Source of the DNA: Muribaculaceae bacterium
GTDB lineage: Bacteria > Bacteroidota > Bacteroidia > Bacteroidales > Muribaculaceae
DNA length: 17,255 bases
Direction: 5' to 3'
Assembly (NCBI GenBank): GCA_009775225.1
Contig: VSPE01000048.1
Span: 1 to 17,255, forward strand
Shown piece after piece: positions 8,202 through 14,926 of this stretch (the first letter of the stretch is position 1; each line of letters starts with the position of its first letter). A program made the translations under genes and the position numbers. The notes under the pieces were generated by a model that worked only from the letters and a program-made list of their open reading frames with translations, had not been told where the DNA came from and did no database searches.

Positions 8202-9418
8202 GACCGAGATGCTTTAGATGTTAGACGACGAGTGCGACGGTTCATGTTGGTATGCACCACACAATAGTCGATAAGAGGTGCGAAGCAGTTCATAAACAGC
8301 ACAGCAAGCATGGCACCTTCGGGATAGCCGGTATTGTAAGTGCGGATTAATACCGCCATAACACCTACCATAAAACCGTAGATATACTTGCCCGTAGTCG
8401 TACGCGCTGCCGTAACCGGGTCTGATGCCATAAAGACCGCTGCAAAGGCAAAGCCACCGAGAAACAACTGCTCCAAGGGGTTAAGGTACGAACCCGGATA
8501 AACCTGGGATGCAAATTCATTTGCAATCCAGCCGGTGAACAGACCTCCTGCAAAAACCGACAATATAATACGCCAGGAAGCCATTCCGGTTCCAAGCAGG
8601 ATTACCGCGCCAATGAGAACGCACAGTGTGGATGTCTCGCCGAACGAACCGGGGATAAGGCCAAGGAAGGCTTGCCATGTATCTATGACGCGGCCGTCGA
8701 CACCCGTAAGAACCAGCTCTGGCCCACTCTGAGTGGCAATCTGTCCAAGAGGAGTAGCACAGCTGAACGCATCGGGCAGAGGTGTTCCGAAGCCGAAAGG
8801 AGCGCCGGATGCCACATATACCTTATCGCCCGACATCTGCACAGGATAGGCAAAAAAGAGAAATGCTCGCGTCACAAGAGCCACATTAAGCACATTGTAT
8901 CCCGTGCCGCCGAAAGCCTCCTTTGCAAAGACAACCGCAAAGGCGACTGCCAAAGCAAGCATCCACAGCGGTATCTCGGCCGGACATATCATCGGCACAA
9001 GAAGGCCGGTTACAAGAAATCCTTCCTGAATTTCCTCCTTTTTGGCCTGTGCGAACGCAAACTCGATGCCAAGGCCAACAAGATAGGCTACAAACACTCT
9101 CGGAAGGATAGTCAGAAATCCATAGAGCATAAGCTCCCAAAACGGAAACTCTGTTGCTCCGAGTGCGAGCCAGTGCTGGTAGCCGGTGTTATACATTCCG
9201 AAAATAAAACACGGAAGCAGCGCCATCACCACTGTAATCATGGTGCGCTTGCTGTCGATACTGTCGTGTATATGCACAGTTCCCGATAATGCCGAAGTCG
9301 TCCGGGGCGTATATAGAAAGGTCTCGAAACCGTCGAACACCGAGTGAAAGGCGTGCAACTTGCCGCCCGGCTCGAAATTCGGCTTTATGCGGTCGAGATA
9401 TTTACGTAGTTTAGCCAA
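8198..9418 (-). CDS. nqrB: Na+-NQR subunit B, membrane FMN subunit
   Basis: Large membrane subunit that carries covalent FMN and riboflavin and is tied to Na+ transport and quinone reduction; 406 residues with many helices. KEAFGGTGYNVLN and TRAFLFFAYPVQMSGDKV match the family. The FMN-attachment motif reads FSCATPLGQI, with Thr222 as the expected acceptor; the position usually held by Gly or Ala in S(G/A)AT is Cys220 here. GGFAFAAVFMASDPVTAART near the C-terminus is also typical. It starts 22 nt after the nqrA stop and overlaps nqrC by 4 bp. Confidence 0.97.
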   Translation of the reverse strand: MAKLRKYLDRIKPNFEPGGKLHAFHSVFDGFETFLYTPRTTSALSGTVHIHDSIDSKRTMITVVMALLPCFIFGMYNTGYQHWLALGATEFPFWELMLYGFLTILPRVFVAYLVGLGIEFAFAQAKKEEIQEGFLVTGLLVPMICPAEIPLWMLALAVAFAVVFAKEAFGGTGYNVLNVALVTRAFLFFAYPVQMSGDKVYVASGAPFGFGTPLPDAFSCATPLGQIATQSGPELVLTGVDGRVIDTWQAFLGLIPGSFGETSTLCVLIGAVILLGTGMASWRIILSVFAGGLFTGWIANEFASQVYPGSYLNPLEQLFLGGFAFAAVFMASDPVTAARTTTGKYIYGFMVGVMAVLIRTYNTGYPEGAMLAVLFMNCFAPLIDYCVVHTNMNRRTRRLTSKASRS

Positions 9419-9440
9419 AATTCTATTGTTGGATAATTGA

Positions 9441-10784
9441 TTATTCTAATTCTTTACGAAGATAGTCAAGCCCGTCGCGCACTATCTGCTGCAAAGGCAG
9501 TTTCGATGTATCTACATATTCTGCCGCAGCAAAATCCTCGGGTGCAACCTCGTATATACCGAGCTTCTCCATTTCTTCGATATTGTGCGAAAGTATAGCC
9601 TTTATGAGATACTCCGGAAGGATATCCATAGGCAGAGTGCTCTCGTACTGGCCGCTCATAATCATGGCGCGACGACCGCCATGAAGGCGTGTGTCGGGAA
9701 CAAAAAGACGTTTCAGGAAGTGTCCCGGGAACGAACGGCTCTCGCTCATCTTCGATGGAGATAACGAAGCCCAGCCCATAAACTCGTCCACATCGTCGCC
9801 CTCGGCTATTACAGTAAGCTGGCGGTAAGGATAGCGGAGATAGCCGTCGGAAACATCGATTGCTGTACCTGTAAGAAGATTGCCCGACACAACCCGCGTA
9901 CTGTGCCCCTTGTCGGCCACACGACCTGCAAGCAGCGGCGCCACCCGGGCACCAATTACCGCACCAATCAGACACGGCTCCGAAACCTCGGGGCCGGTAA
10001 CAGCTACAACCGTCTCGGCCGCAAACACTCCCGTGCGCAACGTCCGGCCTATGCGGCCAAGAGTCAGTACATCGAGAGTCCATACCACATCGCCCTTGTC
10101 AACAGGCTTTATAGCGGCAATCTGCACACTGACATTGCCTGCCGGATGACGACCTTCGACTTCAATAGTTTCAGCGCCGCTCAAGGCACCGAGAGTCCAG
10201 CTCATATCATGGCAGAAATAGACTTTGCCTTCGCTAACAATGTCAAGCACGGCAATACCGGCCTCATAGTCCTCCTTCTCGAAAAGAAAATCGCCTGCGG
10301 CAGCAAGCGGAAAAGCCAGCGGGGCGCTGTCAATGGCAGTTACAAATATATCACGTACCGTATCTTCGGGCGAAGGAACTATATCGTAAGGCCGCTGACG
10401 CATCAGCGCCAAAAGACCGCTTTCTGCCAGAAAACGCTTGGCCGAAGCCTTGTCGGACGGTTTGTCGAAATGCGGCTGCACACCAGCTTCTGTACCGGCA
10501 TCAACTTCAACACGCAATATCTTGCGGCGCTCGCCTCGCACAATAGCCTTCACGGAGCCTGTAACCGGCGATACTATCTTTGTTTCAGGATGCTTCTTAT
10601 CGAAAAGCAGAGGTGAGCCAACGGCCACCGCCTCACCTTCCTTGACCGCAACCTTCGGTATGAACCCCGGATAATCGTCCGGGCATACAGCCACCGAATC
10701 CACGTCTACATCAATAGGCTTTGCCGACGCGTCGACAGAGCCTGCGATGTTCAGGGTGAGTCCTTTTTTGAATTTCAATTTCAT
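9441..10784 (-). CDS. nqrA: Na+-NQR subunit A
   Basis: Cytosolic-side subunit of the Na+-NQR complex without cofactor, 447 residues, first gene of the operon. The N-terminus MKLKFKKGLTLNIAGSVD fits the family, as do PKVAVKEGEAVAVGSPLLFD and SPVTGSVKAIVRGERRKIL (a barrel-sandwich, lipoyl-like segment also found in RnfC). The ATG at 10784 is preferred over an in-frame TTG two codons upstream (10790) because homologues begin at MxxKKG-type sequences and ATG is the stronger start. A candidate promoter lies 32 nt upstream. Confidence 0.96.
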   Translation of the reverse strand: MKLKFKKGLTLNIAGSVDASAKPIDVDVDSVAVCPDDYPGFIPKVAVKEGEAVAVGSPLLFDKKHPETKIVSPVTGSVKAIVRGERRKILRVEVDAGTEAGVQPHFDKPSDKASAKRFLAESGLLALMRQRPYDIVPSPEDTVRDIFVTAIDSAPLAFPLAAAGDFLFEKEDYEAGIAVLDIVSEGKVYFCHDMSWTLGALSGAETIEVEGRHPAGNVSVQIAAIKPVDKGDVVWTLDVLTLGRIGRTLRTGVFAAETVVAVTGPEVSEPCLIGAVIGARVAPLLAGRVADKGHSTRVVSGNLLTGTAIDVSDGYLRYPYRQLTVIAEGDDVDEFMGWASLSPSKMSESRSFPGHFLKRLFVPDTRLHGGRRAMIMSGQYESTLPMDILPEYLIKAILSHNIEEMEKLGIYEVAPEDFAAAEYVDTSKLPLQQIVRDGLDYLRKELE

Positions 10785-10815
10785 AAGCAATCATAAGTTG
10801 CGCTTAAACATTCAG

Positions 10816-10823
10816 CAAAGTTA
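10816..10823 (-). promoter_or_regulatory. candidate nqr operon promoter, -7 element
   Basis: The minus-strand octamer TAACTTTG matches TAnnTTTG and is 31 nt from the nqrA ATG, a sensible leader length. No good -33 TTTG at about 20 bp is visible; the nearest TTTG is only 12 bp upstream. Assignment is from motif and position only. Confidence 0.4.
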
Positions 10824-10919
10824 ACTATTATTTGTCAAAAAATATTTAAACAATACGTATGCGACAATGCCTCATTAACACAAAATAACATTGCTACAAC
10901 CTTTAAATTTCACATGAAG

Positions 10920-10951
10920 CTTGTTACTTCAGAAAAATCATTATAATTTTA
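10920..10951 (+). promoter_or_regulatory. weak candidate promoter of the importer operon
   Basis: CTTG (10920-10923) and TAATTTTA (10944-10951) are imperfect matches to the Bacteroides -33 TTTG and -7 TAnnTTTG, separated by 20 bp, leaving about 34 nt to the DUF805 start. I see no cobalamin-riboswitch conserved box in this 201-bp divergent spacer. Confidence 0.3.
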
Positions 10952-10985
10952 CAGCATAAACATCATCTTTAAACACACGCGTATT

Positions 10986-11477
10986 ATGAATGTAACTTTC
11001 ACTACAGCCATCAAGCTGTATTTTGCCAATTATGCGAATTTCAAAGGACGCTCAACCCGTGCGGAATACTGGTGGGCAATGCTCTTCGTGGCCATTCTCA
11101 ACATAATCACATCAAAAATACCATATTTCTCCGCAGTTATCGGCTTGGGACTGATTATTCCTAACCTTGCAATTGTCACCCGCCGCTTCCACGACAGTGG
11201 CCGCAGCGGATGGTGGGTACTCATACTTCTGGCTGCCTCGATTGTCGGCTGTACCATTGCTCTGGCGAGCATATTCCCTTCAATAATCAATTCGCCAGAA
11301 GACCCCCAGAGAGTTTACGAAGCAATAACCTCAAACATCGGCACGGTAAGCCTCGGATACGGCATTGCGGTTATCGCAGGTATAGTATCGCTTATTTTTA
11401 CACTGCTCCCCAGTGGCCCTGACAATAAATACGGCCCCAATCCCTACGGCCCCGGTTCTGAAGAAGTAGCGGAATGA
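10986..11477 (+). CDS. DUF805 family inner-membrane protein
   Basis: 163-residue membrane protein of the DUF805 family, whose function is unknown. Family signatures are visible: YFANYANFKGRSTRAEYWW (12-30), the central TRRFHDSGRSGWW just before a helix, and GPDNKYGPNPYGPG near the C-terminus. About four hydrophobic segments are expected (near 30-60, 73-95 and 120-145). It is the first gene of a five-gene plus-strand operon, and its TGA overlaps the ATG of the substrate-binding lipoprotein by 4 bp (ATGA at 11474-11477). DUF805 genes are often solitary, so translational coupling to an importer is noteworthy. It might assist the transporter or may simply share its regulation; the sequence does not decide. 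Confidence 0.92.
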   Translation: MNVTFTTAIKLYFANYANFKGRSTRAEYWWAMLFVAILNIITSKIPYFSAVIGLGLIIPNLAIVTRRFHDSGRSGWWVLILLAASIVGCTIALASIFPSIINSPEDPQRVYEAITSNIGTVSLGYGIAVIAGIVSLIFTLLPSGPDNKYGPNPYGPGSEEVAE

Positions 11478-12613
11478 GAATTTCTGCCAAAATAATAATC
11501 CCGGCAGCAATCGCACTGTCGGGATTATATTCATGTTCGGGGCGCGCCGACAGCTTCAGTTACGACGATGTTGATACCGCAGATACACTGACTCACCACG
11601 CCCGCTACCTCTGCATGGCCGACTGTGGCAACGGTACCGTACTTGTCGACATAGCCGACCCGTGGAACGATGGGCGCACACTCGCCCGCTATGCTCTGGT
11701 ACATCGCGACTCGACCATACCGGAAAACCTCGACGACAGCAGATTTATAATCCGCACACCTGTCGAGCGTATGGCTGTGTATTCATCTGTACACACAGGT
11801 GCCTTAAACGAACTCGGTGCAATATCATCGGTAGCCGCAGTGACCGATGCTGCTTACTTCTCCCCCTCCGATACAGTAAGCCGATTGCTTGCCAAAGGAG
11901 AGATAATCGATGCCGGTTCGTCTGCCACTCCTTCGATGGAGCGCCTTGCGGCAGCAAGGGCACAGGTTGCATTGCGCTCGCCCATGCAAGGCATCACGGC
12001 TGGTGCTCTTCCCTCCTCTACCGTACCGGTCGAAATGGCCGACTATCTTGAGACCACGCCTATAGGCCGGGCCGAATGGTTGCTGCTGTTGGGCGAACTT
12101 GCAGGAACGCGCGATACCGCACGCAGCATATTCACAGATGTAATCGACCGATATTCCGACCTCACATTCAAGGCTTCGGCAGCCAGCTCGCCAAAACCGA
12201 AAGTGCTGACAGAGACAGAGCAATCTGGCACATGGTATCTGGCTGCCGGCAAAAGCTACGCCGCACGCATGCTGGCCGATGCCGGAGCCGACTACCCCTG
12301 GGCCGACACCGAAGGTACCGGCTCTCTGTCGCTGAGCATAGAGAAAGTAGCCGAAAAGGCTATCGATGCCGACATCTGGCTCATCCGCACCTACGGTTTC
12401 ACGCCTACAGCCGCCTACTTAAAGTCTTTAAACTCCCGCTATGCCACATTCAAGCCTGTAAAAACAGGAAATGTGTACGGATGCGACAGCAAAGTCAATC
12501 CCATATTCTCGGATATGGCCTTTCACCCCGACCTGGTGTTAGCCGAATACGTAGCCATATTTCATCCCGAAGTAATGCCGGACTACACACTCCGATACTT
12601 CAGCCGCCAATGA
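11474..12613 (+). CDS. ABC importer substrate-binding lipoprotein (BtuF/FecB-like)
   Basis: Surface or periplasmic lipoprotein, 379 residues, that would deliver a corrinoid or iron chelate to the permease encoded next. The N-terminus is a lipoprotein signal with LSGLYSC, Cys21 being the lipid-modified residue. The type III binding-protein fold is suggested by RTPVERMAVYSSVHTGALNE, LGAISSVAAVTD, a middle linker helix with IGRAEWLLLLGELAG, GTWYLAAGKSYAARMLADAG, and a C-terminal AFHPDLVLAEYVAIFHPE. The spacing and gene neighbours fit BtuF- or FecB-like proteins widespread in Bacteroidales. The substrate cannot be told from sequence alone; cobalamin and siderophore/heme are the main options. The start overlaps DUF805 by 4 bp and the end overlaps the permease by 4 bp. 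Confidence 0.88.
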   Translation: MRISAKIIIPAAIALSGLYSCSGRADSFSYDDVDTADTLTHHARYLCMADCGNGTVLVDIADPWNDGRTLARYALVHRDSTIPENLDDSRFIIRTPVERMAVYSSVHTGALNELGAISSVAAVTDAAYFSPSDTVSRLLAKGEIIDAGSSATPSMERLAAARAQVALRSPMQGITAGALPSSTVPVEMADYLETTPIGRAEWLLLLGELAGTRDTARSIFTDVIDRYSDLTFKASAASSPKPKVLTETEQSGTWYLAAGKSYAARMLADAGADYPWADTEGTGSLSLSIEKVAEKAIDADIWLIRTYGFTPTAAYLKSLNSRYATFKPVKTGNVYGCDSKVNPIFSDMAFHPDLVLAEYVAIFHPEVMPDYTLRYFSRQ

Positions 12614-13623
12614 AACGCCCCGCAATCGTCATCACAGGCCTGCTCGCAATAATAGCGGCAGCACTGCCGCTCGGCCTCTTGGTCGGAGGCGTCGACCTGT
12701 CGGCAGCCGAGATATTCGAAGCCTTTGGCGACACAGACGATTCGATAGCGCACTTTATCGTAATTGAGAACCGCCTGCCGGCGCTGCTATGCGCCACTTT
12801 GGCGGGAGCCTCACTTGCACTCGCAGGCCTGCTAATGCAGACCTGCTTCAATAATCCGCTTGCCGGCCCCTCCATTATGGGTATTTCCGGAGGCGCGAGC
12901 GTGGGGGTTGCGCTCGTCATGATGATGCTGGGCGGCACTATCGGCACCTTGGGGCGACTCGCCATAGTCGGAGGCGCCTTTATCGGCGCGTTAGGCATAC
13001 TCGGTGTTCTGCTTTTATTCTCTTTGGTGGTAAAATCGAACGATGTACTGCTCATTGTAGGCATCCTGCTTGGCTATGCGGCCTCTTCGGTTATAAGCCT
13101 CCTCAATTTTTTCTCTACCGACAGCAGCGTCCACTCCTTCGTCCTTTGGGGCCTCGGCACCTTCACAGGAGTCAGCCTCTCCGAGCTGCCGCTTTTCGCC
13201 GCGCTCTGTGTAGTTCCGGTGGCAATCTCCATGCTCTATACCAAGAGCCTCAACGCCATGCTCTTCGGCGAGAGATTTGCCGAAAACGTAGGCGTTGACA
13301 CACGCAAAATGCGCACCGCCCTACTCTTGCTTTCAGGCATTTTCACTGCCGTAGCGACAGCCTGGTGCGGCCCTATCGGCTTCATCGGACTGGTAGCGCC
13401 GCATATCGCACGCATGCTCATTGCATCGTCGAACCACCGCACGCTTCTGCCTGCCACCATGCTCTGCGGCGCAGCAATGGCGATTTTATGTCAGATAATA
13501 TCCGTAAGCCCGGCGCTTAGCGACGGTGCCACAATTCCGGTCAACGCCATTACGCCCGTAATAGGAGTGCCGGTAATCATATATGTATTGCTTAACCGCC
13601 GCAAACTTCTGTACTTCAACTAA
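12610..13623 (+). CDS. FecCD/BtuC-type ABC permease
   Basis: Inner-membrane permease of a type II importer, 337 residues with about ten helices. The family motifs are clear: ENRLPALLCATLAGASLALA, GLLMQTCFNNPLAGPSIMGI with the following GGASVGVAL, and the cytoplasmic coupling-loop motif CGPIGFIGLVAPHIARML. The frame is open further upstream to 12076, but the ATG at 12610 is chosen because it starts with a normal first membrane helix and overlaps the preceding TGA by 4 bp; the upstream extension is out-of-frame shadow of the binding protein. A homodimer would pair with the ATPase encoded by the next gene, which starts on the last base of this one. Confidence 0.96.
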   Translation: MKRPAIVITGLLAIIAAALPLGLLVGGVDLSAAEIFEAFGDTDDSIAHFIVIENRLPALLCATLAGASLALAGLLMQTCFNNPLAGPSIMGISGGASVGVALVMMMLGGTIGTLGRLAIVGGAFIGALGILGVLLLFSLVVKSNDVLLIVGILLGYAASSVISLLNFFSTDSSVHSFVLWGLGTFTGVSLSELPLFAALCVVPVAISMLYTKSLNAMLFGERFAENVGVDTRKMRTALLLLSGIFTAVATAWCGPIGFIGLVAPHIARMLIASSNHRTLLPATMLCGAAMAILCQIISVSPALSDGATIPVNAITPVIGVPVIIYVLLNRRKLLYFN

Positions 13624-14387
13624 TGGAACGAGTTCTTGAGACACAGGGCCTCACAGTAGGCTATCCGGGGAAGGAAGTGCTGCGCGACATCGGCATAGGA
13701 CTGCACCGTGGCGAGCTGGCGGTTCTGATAGGAGCCAACGGCAGCGGCAAATCCACTTTCCTACGCACTATCTCGGCACTCCAGCCGCCCCTTGCCGGGC
13801 ATACGCTTGTAGGTGGCATGGATGTGTCGTCGTACTCACGAAGAGAGCTTGCCTGCCTTATGACGGTCGTTTCCACCGAACGAACAGGAGGCGGCGCACT
13901 CACCGTGAGCGAATGTGTGGCTATCGGCCGACACCCCCATACAGGCCCCTTCGGCCGACTGTCGGCCAACGACAAGGCAATCGTTGCCGACAGTATACGC
14001 GCAGTAGGTCTGGCAGACAAGAGTACTCGCTATCTCGGCACACTGAGCGACGGCGAACGACAGAAAGTGATGATAGCGCGCGCACTCGCCCAGCAGACAA
14101 CTCTAATTATCCTCGACGAGCCTACGGCATTTCTCGACGTAGCCGGGCGCATCGACACTATGCGACTGCTACGCTCTCTGGCCGACAGCGGCCATGCAAT
14201 ACTCCTCTCGACTCACGACATCGCTCCGGCGGTAGCACAGGCCGACTCTCTACTTGTGGTAGACCCTGCGCAAAAAAGTATCAGTGCCGGCACTCGCACC
14301 GACATCATCGACAAGGGTATTCTCGACCGCGCATTCGCAGACTCAGGCCTTCATTTCGACCCATTGAAAGGTGATTATTATGGCTGA
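13623..14387 (+). CDS. ABC importer ATP-binding protein (FecE/BtuD-like)
   Basis: Cytosolic ATPase that powers the importer, 254 residues. Walker A is GANGSGKST (37-45), the signature is LSDGERQKV, Walker B with catalytic Glu is LIILDEPT, and the H-loop is STHD; all catalytic elements are intact. The ATG shares one base with the permease stop (TAATG), and the 3' end overlaps the next gene by 8 bp (ATGGCTGA). The class matches FecE/BtuD ATPases that work with FecCD permeases. Confidence 0.96.
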   Translation: MERVLETQGLTVGYPGKEVLRDIGIGLHRGELAVLIGANGSGKSTFLRTISALQPPLAGHTLVGGMDVSSYSRRELACLMTVVSTERTGGGALTVSECVAIGRHPHTGPFGRLSANDKAIVADSIRAVGLADKSTRYLGTLSDGERQKVMIARALAQQTTLIILDEPTAFLDVAGRIDTMRLLRSLADSGHAILLSTHDIAPAVAQADSLLVVDPAQKSISAGTRTDIIDKGILDRAFADSGLHFDPLKGDYYG

Positions 14388-14892
14388 CAACTACCTTGAG
14401 AACAAAATGGAAGAGCACCGGCGCACCATGAGTGCGCCCAAACGTCGCACCGGCAACACTATCACTCAGAAAGGACTGGCCGAAGCTATCGGCTGGAACA
14501 GCCCCTGTATTCTTATACGTATCGACGGAAGAGACATGAGGCTGCTCGCACCCATTGCAGGCACACTGCGGCAGGCGTCATGCCGGGTAGCATTTATCTG
14601 TACCGACGCTCTTGCCGGACGTGAACTTGCTCAGCGCACCGGCGCCATGCACATTCCTTTCGACGACATGGTCCGGGCCAACACCCTGCTCGAAAGCCGA
14701 AGAATGAACCCTGACTTCTGCATCGAGGGCTCTGCCGACGCATTGAAGATTTCCGGCAGGCACCGCTCCTGGAGCATCCGCAGAACAGCGACAACGAACG
14801 CAGACTGTTTTGCAGACAAGGCTGCGCACCTGTGCGTATATCTCGCACTTCCCCTGTCGGAAAGTCTTACGCCGGAAATTATACACATATAA
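14380..14892 (+). CDS. small degenerate short-chain-dehydrogenase-like protein, function unknown
   Basis: 170-residue protein, last gene of the importer operon. I do not recognise a characterised family member. A charged N-terminal segment (MADNYLENKMEEHRR) precedes a region that reads like a worn Rossmann fold: IAGTLRQASCRVAFICTDAL then GRELAQRTGAMHIPFDDM resembles beta2-beta3 of short-chain dehydrogenases, and the end AAHLCVYLALPLSESLTPE with IIHI resembles their C-terminal helix and last strand. The glycine-rich TGxxxGxG loop and the YxxxK catalytic pair are absent and the protein is about 80 residues shorter than a normal SDR, so it is unlikely to be a working dehydrogenase. The ATG at 14380 is chosen over a GTG at 14371, giving an 8-bp overlap with the ATPase. 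The SDR link is inference from pattern. Confidence 0.75.
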   Translation: MADNYLENKMEEHRRTMSAPKRRTGNTITQKGLAEAIGWNSPCILIRIDGRDMRLLAPIAGTLRQASCRVAFICTDALAGRELAQRTGAMHIPFDDMVRANTLLESRRMNPDFCIEGSADALKISGRHRSWSIRRTATTNADCFADKAAHLCVYLALPLSESLTPEIIHI

Positions 14893-14926
14893 CTCCCGGC
14901 GCAACGCTTCAGCAAAATAATCCGAA

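Noticed and set aside
5141..9289. Plus-strand frames of about 200 codons opposite nqrB-F
   Set aside because: All are antisense to well-supported nqr genes, and their translations are rich in His/Arg/Lys without any domain pattern.
12076..12609. N-terminal extension of the permease frame
   Set aside because: It is the out-of-frame shadow of the binding-protein gene; a normal ATG at 12610 gives a family-typical start and an ATGA overlap.
14578..14915. Minus-strand frames of 84-108 codons opposite the last importer-operon gene
   Set aside because: Arg/Cys-rich antisense translations with no motif; the plus-strand frame has better start context and operon overlap.
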